Shown piece after piece: positions 44,198 through 53,972 of a DNA stretch of 64,000 bases. The stretch is taken from positions 1 through 64,000 of the forward strand of contig MU400529.1 in NCBI GenBank assembly GCA_022578965.1, read 5' to 3'. A program made the position numbers and the translations under genes. The stretch is from Xylaria sp. FL1777 (taxonomy: Eukaryota; Ascomycota; Sordariomycetes; Xylariales; Xylariaceae). The notes below the pieces were generated by a model. That model made no database searches, was not told the origin of the DNA, and was given only the letters and a program-made list of their open reading frames with translations. Position 1 is the first letter of the stretch. Each line of letters starts with the position of its first letter.

Positions 44198-45249
44198 CTT
44201 GAATTGCCTACTTAGGTACCTAGATGAGGTACTATTACTGCAGTAGTTGGAGCCAAGTCGTGAAATCTGTGGCCTAAGAGCTTCAGGATCAGAAACTCTC
44301 AAAACTAATGAAGTGACTTCCAATTATTAAACTAGACAACAATATATAAAATAAACAGCCGCTTCTAAGTTATGATGTTATAGACTAATTATTAACTGGA
44401 GCTACTAACCTCCAGCTTGCAATACCACCTAGATCCTATGACGTCATATGTACCATATGTCATCGTGACATGTGATTGAGGCTAAAACACGCGTGGGCCA
44501 TTGAAACTTCATGGACAGCCAACAGCGGCATGGCATCGCGACCTCACAAGAAGAGTACTGGACTAAGATGTTCAGGCACCTCTTTTTATTTCTTCCTGTG
44601 CACTTGCTATACGTTAACTTCGTCTCTGCGTTTAATACAATCTTACTCACTTCCACGGCTATCTTTCCCACAACTATTTCTGGAACCAAGAGACGCATTC
44701 TACCTGGTTCTAGGACGCCATAGAATGCTGTCGGAGAGATGGTGTCCCTGTTTTACTCGCTTGCGACAAGCGATAGCGTTGGGTTATGTTCAAAGCCGAG
44801 ACAAGTTCTTTGCGCCTTAGTAGTGTGTACTAGCTCTGTCTCTCCCCCACGCTACAAGCCAATTCTTCTTAGATGAGCCGTGACGCTGGAGAGCCTTATC
44901 TTCAATGGCGTATAAAAAGCTCAATGTATGACGATGTAAGAGATACTGAGCATCAGGAGTGTTTCCATTGTACTAGTTGCTTGCTGAACCAATCCTCATA
45001 TCTCTCTAGTAAAGAAGCGTAAATGCTGGTAAGGGGAGTCACTGTTGATCATAGGTCGTGTTAGAGACCAAAGCATATTGTTTATAATAAATCTAGAACA
45101 AAATTTAACTATATTTTATTCGGGTGTATGAATAGTCCTTCCTATAAAACTAATGATATACTCTAAGTTAACTCTTTAAAAATCGGCGATTACCTATATA
45201 TATTACCTGGGTAGTCATATGCCTTCTCATGAACTATCTTCATCCCATA
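44198..45249. other. intergenic, no gene recognised
   Basis: Promoter of the flavin monooxygenase and 3' flank of the partner gene copy 2. Overlapping open frames at 44444-44820 on both strands have no domain. The AT-rich part at 45080-45200 looks like 3' flank. Confidence 0.45.
44439..44446. promoter_or_regulatory. CRE-type TGACGTCA palindrome
   Basis: A perfect TGACGTCA, the bZIP (CREB/ATF-type) consensus, about 240 bp upstream of the flavin monooxygenase start. It is followed by CATATG-TAC-CATATG. Binding is inferred. Confidence 0.45.
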
Positions 45250-45974
45250 CTACCTTACTCGCCAGTCTTGTGACGCCATTGCTTGCCTATGCCTAACCGA
45301 TGGGATTTTCGTCATTTCTGAAGACCAAGAAAACAGTCTAAGATTTCGAGGCGGCTCTCCATCATGCGGCTGCATTGATTCCACAGGCATCAGCTTATAT
45401 GGCATCGGCCCTCCTTCGGCATTGACTACATCAACGTACACATCACCGTGTACGTTAATCCAGTCCTCCCTATATCCAAGATAGATCGTTATATGGTTAT
45501 CCTCGCCGTGCTGGATCTCCCGCGTCTTGAGCTTCGTTATGACATCCCGTCGAGTCTTCCAGTCATGCACGTGTGCCCTAATGGAAAGCTTATCAATAAA
45601 AAGGTATTAAATAATAACTACGGTGATATAGCTACCATACCTAATCCATATATGTGTGAAATTTAGTAACTTGCACAACCAACGAGCAAAATTATTGAAT
45701 TGATCTAGCTCTGTGCCTTTAAACTGAGGCTCACATCTATATAGAATCTGCCATAGGTCAGCTACCTAGCCATAAGGACATGTCTAGGTTGGAAGCTAAC
45801 AGAAGGATCTTCTAGTGTTCCTACGCCGAAAGTTGCTGTGCTCACAATCGGCCTCTTGGTCCGAGGGTGCACTGGCAAGCCAGCCCCTGTCGGTATGGGA
45901 TCTCCAAGATTCCAGCTGACATTCAACGAATCGTTCCTTTCTAAGTTCATTCTAGATCTGTTTCCATTTGACAT
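45250..45974 (-). CDS. kinase-associated small protein of unknown family, copy 2
   Basis: Three exons, 45974-45801, 45747-45641 and 45577-45250, with introns of 53 and 63 nt, 202 aa. Both introns fall at the same positions and phases as in 23216-23901, and the middle exon is 107 nt in each. Sequence blocks match throughout: ILYRCEPQFKGTELDQFNNF, FTHIWIR, VHDWKTRRDVIT, GEDNHITIYLG, DWINVHGDVYVD, EPPRNLRLFSW and AMASQDWR. About half the residues of the last 100 are identical. I chose the ATG at 45974 (MSNGNRSR) by alignment; the open frame continues upstream to about 46163 without support. The first donor is GTTAGC, weaker than consensus. It lies 478 bp after kinase copy 2 on the same strand. 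No targeting signal; function unknown. Confidence 0.82.
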
Positions 45975-46451
45975 GGTTTCATAACGTATCGTCCCTTCGT
46001 GGAGCGCAGTATATACACAGCATTTGACCTTACCAAGCACGATAGTTCTGTTTATAATTACTGCCCATTTTGATTCTACGACTACAAAGACCTCTTGCTC
46101 TTTCACAATTCCTACTCTTTTAATCAATCCTAGCATATAATCGCAACCGTATTTGGAGCTCAAAGGGTTACGGTTCCGTCTTTGTATATTACAGTAATGT
46201 GGCGGATACTATGTATAGACTAGTGGACCATCTAGACGCAGAAGGGTTATGGTTGGATTAAGACATGCTGGAGTATTCTGTTAGAGGCTAGTTTGAATGA
46301 TGTAGAGCTACTAATTAACATGCCAATACTTTGGTGTATCTAATTCCTGGGGTTGGGAAAGCAGAATTTGAAGCTAGTTAACATCTCAAGGATCAAGGCT
46401 TCCCCCCTTTTATGACGATTATAGTACATTAATCCTGATAGGCTCTATGTT
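45975..46451. other. spacer between kinase and partner, copy 2
   Basis: No gene. The frame of the partner's first exon stays open to about 46163, but that part has no counterpart in copy 1, so I treat it as leader/promoter. Confidence 0.45.
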
Positions 46452-48101
46452 TCAGCAGAGTGAACCGGCTGTGTAAAAGTGATAGAGAACAGCAAGTACC
46501 ACTAAGAGTATTCCCAATTGTACTAAAAAGCTCGAAATCTTTAAGGTACCTGTTGGTACGAGTTTTTGTACTGGTTCCCGTAAGCTTGTCAACTCACTGG
46601 GCCGGGGGTTGGGAGCAGCTAAGGATAGCTTCGTAGTCGGGATAGCATGCTCACAATTGCCTATACCGGCGAACGTTGATGTTCTTTCGGGTATTTTCCT
46701 GAACCAAGCGTGACCAAGAGTACTCGCAGCGCTTATCCTTTGAGCCGGCTGATACTTGAACATCTGGCTTAGCAGGTCTGCTATGAGTAACACCTCGGCT
46801 TCTGGGAGACGGTAATGTACTACCTCCCATTTCTCTTCGTTTTCACCTTCAGAAGAAACAAGTATTTCCTCTCGTAAGTCCCTGCCTAGCTCAAGCTCTA
46901 ACTCTCGAACACATGAGTTACCAGTCATTTTCCCAGTGAGTTTGTTCAAATGCCGGTCATCGTCTTGCTGTCTTTCACCTGGAGGAACAGGTTTTTCCAT
47001 TCCACCTCGCTCCCCATATTTTTCAAAGCGGCGCATCTCGTCGTTATATAGTACTTCTGCGGCGGCTTGTCGGTAGGGAGCAGGTATGGGTCCAGCAAAA
47101 CGCTCCATTTGCCTGAGCGGCCGGTTGAGGCTTAACTCTGGTGTCCTGCCAGTTCGGATTTCCATAATAGAATAAGCCAGGGACCATATATCGCTTCCCT
47201 TTCCAGGAGAAAAGCCTCCGTATATAACCTCAGGCGCCGCGTACACCTCAGGAATGCCGAGGGACTTGGGCGGCAAGGATTCTTCAAAAGCTTCTCCAAA
47301 GTCGACTATTGCAACATCATCTGATATAAACTTCCTAAGTTCTGACCACCAAAGAGGCTCGACGACCCACTTGGGGGCATGTGGACTACGTTCCCCTTCG
47401 ACTGTGAACACCTCATATTTATCCGGGTAATGGAGGAGTTCGAAAAGCTGGTCTGGTTGGAGGTGATCGAGGCCATCGTCCTTTAGCTTCATGAGGACAT
47501 TCTGAGGTCGCAAATCGCCATGACAGATTCCCCTACTATGTAGGAAATCTAGGCCCTTCGTAAGCTGGTAACAGGCTTTGTTAATACGACTCGCATCGGT
47601 TCCAAGGGACATAAGTCGCCATTCGGATAATGTTGGTCCCAACACAGGCAATATAGTGCATAAATGCCTTCCATTTGGACCTTCAATCCAGAAAATCTCC
47701 AGTGGCATTACAACGTGGCTATCCTCCGCCCGAAAATCACTATCTTTTTCTAGCAGTTTTCCGATTTTGATTTCCGGGCTATCATCGTGAGATCGCGAAG
47801 CTGCATTAATCTTAACAGCTCTCCATTTTCCTATGTTCTTTTCGTAGCAAAGCCATACAGTAGCTATACCGCCACTTCCAAGTTTGTGGCAAACTTCAAA
47901 CCTGCCGTCAAGCACATCGAATAAATCAACGGGGTGTAAGCCGCCGGGTCGATATTCCTCAAAATCTTCGACACCCTCTAATCCATACGGCTGTTCATAT
48001 AGCAGCTGATGCGACTCGACAGATCCATAACCTTTGGCTATGTCGTTTAATTCGCTACTGCCTCGACAGTCTGGAGCTGTGCCTGAAGTATCGGCAGACA
48101 T
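46452..48101 (-). CDS. SRPK-like orphan protein kinase with C-terminal membrane anchor, copy 2
   Basis: Single exon, ATG at 48101, 549 aa, paralogous to 20686-22380 over its full length. From LEG(V/L)ED onward the two align, with LDGRFEVCHKLGSGGIATVW identical in both. It has P-loop GSGGIATV near 76, Lys97 in AVKI, catalytic loop HGDLRPQN, VDFGEAFEESLPPKSLGIP, an APE motif (YAAPEVIYGG), and SDIWSLAYSIMEIRTG. A C-terminal hydrophobic helix (LVQLGILLVVLAVLYHFY) and a short luminal/lumen-side end (TAGSLC) again suggest tail anchoring. The extreme N-termini of the two kinases differ, and the region before the anchor is diverged. It lies directly upstream of partner copy 2 on the same strand. Confidence 0.88.
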   Translation of the reverse strand: MSADTSGTAPDCRGSSELNDIAKGYGSVESHQLLYEQPYGLEGVEDFEEYRPGGLHPVDLFDVLDGRFEVCHKLGSGGIATVWLCYEKNIGKWRAVKINAASRSHDDSPEIKIGKLLEKDSDFRAEDSHVVMPLEIFWIEGPNGRHLCTILPVLGPTLSEWRLMSLGTDASRINKACYQLTKGLDFLHSRGICHGDLRPQNVLMKLKDDGLDHLQPDQLFELLHYPDKYEVFTVEGERSPHAPKWVVEPLWWSELRKFISDDVAIVDFGEAFEESLPPKSLGIPEVYAAPEVIYGGFSPGKGSDIWSLAYSIMEIRTGRTPELSLNRPLRQMERFAGPIPAPYRQAAAEVLYNDEMRRFEKYGERGGMEKPVPPGERQQDDDRHLNKLTGKMTGNSCVRELELELGRDLREEILVSSEGENEEKWEVVHYRLPEAEVLLIADLLSQMFKYQPAQRISAASTLGHAWFRKIPERTSTFAGIGNCEHAIPTTKLSLAAPNPRPSELTSLREPVQKLVPTGTLKISSFLVQLGILLVVLAVLYHFYTAGSLC

Positions 48102-49845
48102 TCTTGCGCACTTTATTGAATAATTTGATGAACACTAAAGTCAATTACTATGCGTAATAATGATGCGTCGTAAACCAAGATGATGAGAGCAATGAGATTC
48201 GAGATTTCGAGTCTCCCGGAACCGAAAGAGATACCAGGGACGCCTAGATGAGGTTCTTTAATAGAGGGGGGTAGCGTAGGTTGGCAGCATTTTAAGGACA
48301 AAAAGGTTGCCAAAATAAAGAACATCCTCATTATTCGAGCAAAGAAAAGTGACTGGCCTAAAAACAAGTGTTATTGTCATGTGACCACTTTCGTTATAAC
48401 AAAGAGAGTGTTTTATGCATTACCCTTACCTACCTAGTACCTAGGTACTCATCGGAAAGCGCTGCACAATAGAGATTAGTAGTCAAACAATGAGCTAACA
48501 CATGAACAATAAATCTAGCTATATAGTATTTACATCGTAGATTGATGCTCGAAGTAAAGCTCCTCTAGCCGATATAGCATCGGGTATCTAGAGTTATGGC
48601 GCTTGGTATCGGTGCTGCATGCATGATGAATTTGGGTAGGATGCGAGCACTGATTTCTGTTTCTGCTATGCCGAGAATAACTAATGATGTGTATTACTCC
48701 TGATCTAGAATGGGGTTATCGGTGACTTATTATGTGTCTTTCCGACGGGTAACGGCTGTTGGCCATCACTAAGTCAACCGTGAAGATGTCTGATTCTAAC
48801 TAATAGATCGTAGAAGTAATGTGACTTGTGATACTACACTGTTCTAGTACTACTGATGAAGAACGAAGTCCAGAACGAATTATCTGCTCACGTGGTATAA
48901 AGTTGATGCGCTATGAAAACACAATAGAAGTTAAATTAGTCACCATCACCCTTATTTGTGCTACACGGGAAGGTCAACACAAGACTTTCACCGCCGCGGA
49001 ACCCAATAGGAATCCTGGATTTCGTTCCCCGCGTTAGCAATGATGTTTGCCGATCGGCCTTGTTCACCGCCAGTGTATACTTAGAACTTAAGGCTGACTA
49101 GATACTATGACGCCTGGAATAGGATAGCTGACTTGGGTTGTCGGCGAATGAGGATGTCCCACTATTGACGTGGTCCGAGCCGTCTCGGGTGTCACGGTCA
49201 TATCAAACCGCTCTCCGTCTTGTTTTCCAGTGTGGTGTAATAAACATTGCTGGAAACTCTTTCTTTCAGACGTTAAATCAACGAAGAAAACACTAAGATG
49301 GAGGTATATAAGGGGCCAGTGATGAGTTAGCCGTGGTGCATTGGGTGTGTGAATATACTCAGCTAGGCTTGTACATGAACTTCAATAAGAATTGATTGTC
49401 GGCGCAGTACGCCTACTGCTTGATCGATCAGAGAAGAAAATTGTAATATTATTATGACTGCGATAATTAATTGCGTGTATGTGTAGCTAGGGATAGTGAA
49501 CGGTGTATAATCTGTTTGTCTAATCCTAAAGTTTGTTCTCGTTATTGCTCCAGCCTTGTATAACTTCATGTAGCTATATTCGCTACGCTTCTACTCCCAT
49601 TGGTTTGTCCATCGACCCTCTGTGCATCTTCCATTACGTCGGTCAGGGAAGTGAATGCGAGGGATCAGAGTATTACGAAGTCTTCCACCACAAACAAAGT
49701 ATAAAAGGGGGAAGGCATCCGTATCTTCGTGGAATATGCTCTCCCCTCAAGTTCACATGGACCACCATAAGCTTATAACTGCCTGCTCGCCAATATTCAC
49801 AAATCTATACAATACACCATTGGCGTATTCTATAAGACAGCACCC
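48102..49845. other. intergenic, no gene recognised
   Basis: 1.7 kb between the divergent kinase copy 2 and the secreted DPBB gene. It holds a CCTACCTAGTACCTAGGTAC palindromic stretch at about 48428-48450 and the close pair GCAGTACGCCTACTGC near 49404. Open frames are short and without domains. Confidence 0.45.
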
Positions 49846-50610
49846 ATGATGATTTCTCTCACCAAGCTCGTCATTGCCCTTAGCCTTGCGATTGGCCCTG
49901 CCATGGCCAATTCCGGAGACATGGTAAGTCCGCTCGAGTTTCCTTCTTTCAATCATTCCCTCTTTTATTTCTTCAAATATCTCATAGCATGAGATGCTTA
50001 TTTAGGAGGGTCGTACCCCACACTCATGAAAGTCTTCCCCTGTTCACTATAAGGGACAATTACTGATTCTTGATTGCGAAGACTTATTATTATCCGGGCC
50101 TGGGCTATTGTGGTGAGACTAACGGCAACAATGACGCGGTTGTTGCTCTCTCTCCAAGCGAGTTAGTGGGCAAGTGCGGAAAAATAAGTACGTACTCCTG
50201 AGTCTTCCCACATTTTGACCAATGTCTTTTCTCTCGCAAGACTCCATAAACCTTCCGAGATGACTAGTCACGGGTCTTGAACAGTAAACCTTTAACACCG
50301 GGATTCTTATAGTCAACATTCATCGCAACGGGAAGACTGCCAGTGCTAAGGTCGTCGACAAATGCCCTGGCTGTGCAGTTGGTTCTATTGAGTAAGTAGT
50401 ACAAAATTAAGGCTTTACCACCCCCTTCTATCATAGTCTTATGAGCTGAAGATTTCTCTGATTGATTTTATACGGGCCTCAAGTTCAATGTGTACCTGGC
50501 AACAGAAGTGAAATTACTGACTTTCATGTTATAGCGTCTCCCCCGTCGTCTTCGACCAGCTCGCCAATGAGTCTGAGGGGCGCGTTAAAGTCACTTGGGA
50601 GTTTGCTTAG
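49846..50610 (+). CDS. secreted RlpA-like double-psi beta-barrel protein
   Basis: Four exons, 49846-49923, 50082-50187, 50313-50391 and 50535-50610, total 112 aa. The first exon encodes a signal peptide (MMISLTKLVIALSLAIGPAM-A). The mature part opens SGDMTYYYPGLGYCGETNGN, then NDAVVALSPSEL, CGKIINIHRNGKTASAKVVD, KCPGC, and DVSPVVFDQLANESEGRVKV before TWEF. This is the small fungal RlpA/barwin-expansin-like family, with the conserved YYxPGLGxCG, DKCPGC and DxSPxVF blocks and Cys pairs for disulphides. Such proteins are secreted, often induced during plant contact or sporulation; a direct enzymatic role is not established. Too many short exons hide the gene from simple ORF finding. Confidence 0.9.
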
Positions 50611-51675
50611 ATGCACAAGACGACCATGAGAACCGACGTAGGCACTTCATCAGAGATTCGTTCCACTAAGTCGACCCTAGCATACGGATGATTTGATTAG
50701 AGCTGTAGATCAGCCATAGCAAAGCGGATAATCTGATATTCTGCTGCCTGGCACTCTGAGGAAATAATGGTGATGACGCAACTGGAAGACGCCAAATATG
50801 CATCTTTCTCTTAAAAAATATAAAACAACAAGAGTTTCTTATTATTCTGTGATATCTGAGATTAAGTTAAGGCTATGTGTGAAATGATGGTTGATCGGTT
50901 AGGAGTTTATATGTAATGGTGGTGGGATGCACGTGAGAGCGACTTCTACTGTGTATTATCAACTGGACCCCTGCGGCAGGGACGAGGATTACGCCTGCGC
51001 TGATATTGGGTACGGCATGTCAAATAAGAATGTTGTCCCTGTAACGGAGCTAATAAGAGGGCATCCTGGTCACCGTTCACTTCTGGATGTTTAGACCAGT
51101 TCGATAGAAAAATAGAGTGGAATATGGGGATTGGCACAGTCCTAAAAAAAACCACTTGCGGCTGTATAAATTTATCCCTCTTATGAGTCTCTGGAAATTT
51201 ATGTATGGTCTCTAGTATCTTCACCGATCACACATGTATCCAGTCAGCAAATCGAGGAGACAATCAGTTCTTCATAGTTATTGCAAAAACATTTATTACG
51301 TTCTACTTAGTAGATAGTCTGCCCTATCATGATAGTGTCAGAGACTTTTGTCTCTGGAGTGGAGTTGGGGCAGTAGAGGGTAGCTCCCAAGTCGTAGTTA
51401 TGGGCAAGGTCTCAATATTATTGATCTCTGGGTCTCCCCAGGAAGTATTAGGAAGAAACCCGGCCCCATATAGAAATTATTAAACTGCTTCCCGACAATT
51501 AAAGCCCCTTCTGGCCTCCTGTGACCCTGGCTCATGAGGGATAGGTAGTGATACGCATAGAAGTGTATGGTCAAGTCAACCTCTATACGCAGGGGCGTAA
51601 CACCTAACACGATAGGCGTTGCCGAATTGACCACACGACCCTTTTCTACTACCTCTGTCATCTCACAATGTTTAG
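50611..51675. other. intergenic with LTR-like repeat
   Basis: Contains repeat copy B (51336-51610). Otherwise no gene is seen between the secreted protein and the convergent RING gene. Confidence 0.5.
51336..51610 (+). mobile_element. solo-LTR-like repeat, copy B, with 5-bp flanking duplication
   Basis: A 275-bp unit starting TGTCAGAGAC and ending CACCTAACAC. It is flanked by perfect GATAG at 51331-51335 and 51611-51615, as expected of a target-site duplication. It aligns with 18256 onward, and both copies begin at the same TGTCAG boundary. A 5-bp duplication and a TG start fit a solo LTR, although the end reads CAC rather than CA exactly. Confidence 0.6.
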
Positions 51676-52398
51676 CTATTCTTCCATTTCATCTAATTCC
51701 ATCTCGTCTGAGTCTTCCAACTCAGATAGAAGCTCATTATCTTCCTCGCAAATGGAACAGCAGTCATCGATGCCAAAGTTGTGCTCCTTATCGGCCACTG
51801 CGGGGTCCCAGGTCGAGACATCGACAAAGACCGTTTCAGGGCCGGGTAGAAGCTTGTGTACACGAGTGTAGGGAACATGGTGGGTGATGCTCTTGGGGTC
51901 AGTTGGGTCCAGAGGAGGGACCTCCACAAGCGTGATCGCGTGGCGGCATTCTTTGTGCACCAGTGGGTGCCGACACATCGGACACATAGGGACGGCTTCA
52001 CCTAGTATCTGTTGGAATACCCATGTCTTCAAACAGAGGGATCCAAAGAAGTGGCCGCAAGGTAGTACGCAGATAGCCTCGGAGTTCTCATCGGTGTACA
52101 CTACCATCCCGCTGAGCCATGGGGGAAGTCGAAGGTGCTTGTCTTGGCAGATTTCGCAGATCAGGTCGACTTTGACACGGGCGTTGGACCCAACCTCGGC
52201 GAGGGCAGCGGGAGTGTATGCGGTGATGTTCTTGGCGAGTTCTGACCAAGTACCGATGGTTGTCAGAGTCTCGATCTCATTCTCCATAGTAGGTGTCTCT
52301 CCGATAGTAAAACTTATAACGGACTGTTGGTCCGATTCCGGAATGTTTTCGAAACCATCGTTTCGTTGGCCATTCTCAGAGTCCTTGCTTGATGACAT
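51676..52398 (-). CDS. RING finger protein
   Basis: Single exon, ATG at 52398, 240 aa. A RING module spans residues 81-142: C81-x2-C84, a long loop, C110 VLPC114-G-H116, C122 and C139-P-M-C142, followed by RHPLVH. At the usual fifth ligand position the residue is Gly (CGHFFGSLC), a variant common in fungal RING proteins. The N-terminal 75 residues are acidic and probably flexible. A second small Cys cluster (DDCCSICEED) and a Glu/Asp-rich tail end the protein. Likely an E3 ubiquitin ligase; target unknown. Convergent with the secreted DPBB gene. Confidence 0.85.
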   Translation of the reverse strand: MSSSKDSENGQRNDGFENIPESDQQSVISFTIGETPTMENEIETLTTIGTWSELAKNITAYTPAALAEVGSNARVKVDLICEICQDKHLRLPPWLSGMVVYTDENSEAICVLPCGHFFGSLCLKTWVFQQILGEAVPMCPMCRHPLVHKECRHAITLVEVPPLDPTDPKSITHHVPYTRVHKLLPGPETVFVDVSTWDPAVADKEHNFGIDDCCSICEEDNELLSELEDSDEMELDEMEE

Positions 52399-53972
52399 GG
52401 TGTGACATGTCTAGTGACGCCGATTAGCGCAAGTTTCCTCGGTATGCAATCGGAACATAAATATTTACTAACATTGGCAAGACGGGATCTAAGAGATGAT
52501 GTCGAAATAGGTATTACTTCAAGGTCAAGAAGGATGGGTTGAGTGTTGAACCACTACGTTGAACCGAATCGAATCGAGAGAACTAGGGTTTGGACGGTCT
52601 CTTTTTGGATATTAGGGAAATTAGAATAGTGAAAACGATCGTATTTTGCAAAGTGGGCTTGACAGAAGGTATCAGGTGGTAGCCGGGAAATAAGTAGGGT
52701 TTGCAGAAAAAGAATGGCCCGTTCGCGTGTGAAGGACTTATAGCTCTCTGTAGGTAATGTTCTAGCGACAGAACCACATAGCTAGGTAATCAGATATCAT
52801 ATTGTATGCCAGGCAACCAAAGCGAAGGGGGCTAGAGAGGGGGGTATTGAATGAAATCGTTGCCACAGGGAATGTGTCTACTAGTACTGGTGAATTTGGA
52901 GGCAGATCGCTATATCCGGGTTTCTTGACAGTATGAATAAGCTGGTAAGGCCTTCGTATTCACTTGAACGAGGGGCGTGGGTATTTTCTACATAACATAC
53001 TGTAAGCCCCTGGTATGTATTCAACAGTTGCTAGGAGGTAGAAAAGCCCAGCTGATACTTGATAGTTAGGGCCTATCGTCCCTTTCCCGTGTACTCTAGA
53101 ATGGTGGAGGAGAGTTACTGAGTTTCCAGCTATTTCCTTCGAATCGAATACTAGGCCTCAGCCTTGGAGCTTCTTTCTACAGAAATCTCTCAGCAACTCG
53201 TACCCTACGTAACTTCTAAGCTTTATATGATAGATACCTGCAAATACGTATCTACTAGCTCCGAAGGAAAACTCATCCTAATACTTAGAATAGTTTGAAA
53301 CATGCTATGGTTAGAGCTACGGAGGAAAAAAGCAAAAGTATAGTGAAGGAGCTTCGAGTCGGATTTAAAACTTGATGTAAGTAGCCTTGGTTCAAGTCCG
53401 CTTAATGTGAATGTTCTCGGATCACTAGGTGACTGTGTCAATATGTATTACAGTTTTTTATGGTAGTTAGCACTGTATCACGAGCTTTGAACCCTTTAAT
53501 TGCGAAATATGGCTGCGCGCTGTTTAAATGCGTACTTTGTAGGTGGTTCTGGAAATTGAACTTGACATATTGTGGATGTGAGCAGGTCTAAGCTTCTTTG
53601 ACAAAAGGTTCTGTAAGTTTCCGGAACACACAAAAGATCGGGTCGATAACTCGTGAATCGAGTTATGTCATGCGAACTGCTATTGATAACTCGTCATTGA
53701 GTCTCCGTTATTGTTAACTAGGTGTGTGGGTCATGTCGATGTCGTTCACGGAACGTCCCCGGCTCACTCCTCACTCGATTGTTGGGTCTTTGGGCCCTTG
53801 GCCGTATGTCTAGATAGACTACCTTTTTGTTTCGGAACTGTACGAGTGCGGCACCATATGGGTTTTCTTATGACTAAATACATTTGTGAAATTCACATTG
53901 AACATGACTCAAGAGTTTTGATTTATTGAATAGATAACTCATAGTAGTTAATTTTTTTTAAGAAGCCAACGA
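52399..53972. other. intergenic, no gene recognised
   Basis: Promoter of the RING gene and 3' flank of the GH92 gene. It contains the inverted repeat ATAACTCG-TGAAT-CGAGTTAT at about 53645 with further GATAACTC copies nearby. Open frames are short. Confidence 0.5.
53645..53665. repeat. inverted repeat ATAACTCG / CGAGTTAT
   Basis: Two perfect 8-bp arms around a 5-nt loop. Further GATAACTCG/GATAACTCA copies follow at about 53683 and 53933. It may be the remains of a small inverted-repeat element. Confidence 0.5.

Noticed and set aside
44476..44820. Plus-strand frames near 44.5 kb, one with a hydrophobic segment
   Set aside because: Overlap each other in different frames and have no recognisable family.
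45975..46163. Longer N-terminus for partner copy 2
   Set aside because: No counterpart in copy 1, and the alignment begins at the ATG at 45974.
18256..51610. LTR-like repeats as boundaries of one large duplication that includes the kinase module
   Set aside because: The repeats have the same orientation while the modules are inverted, and distances to the kinases differ.
53385..53400. GGTTCAAGTCC resembling a tRNA T-loop
   Set aside because: No cloverleaf can be drawn around it.
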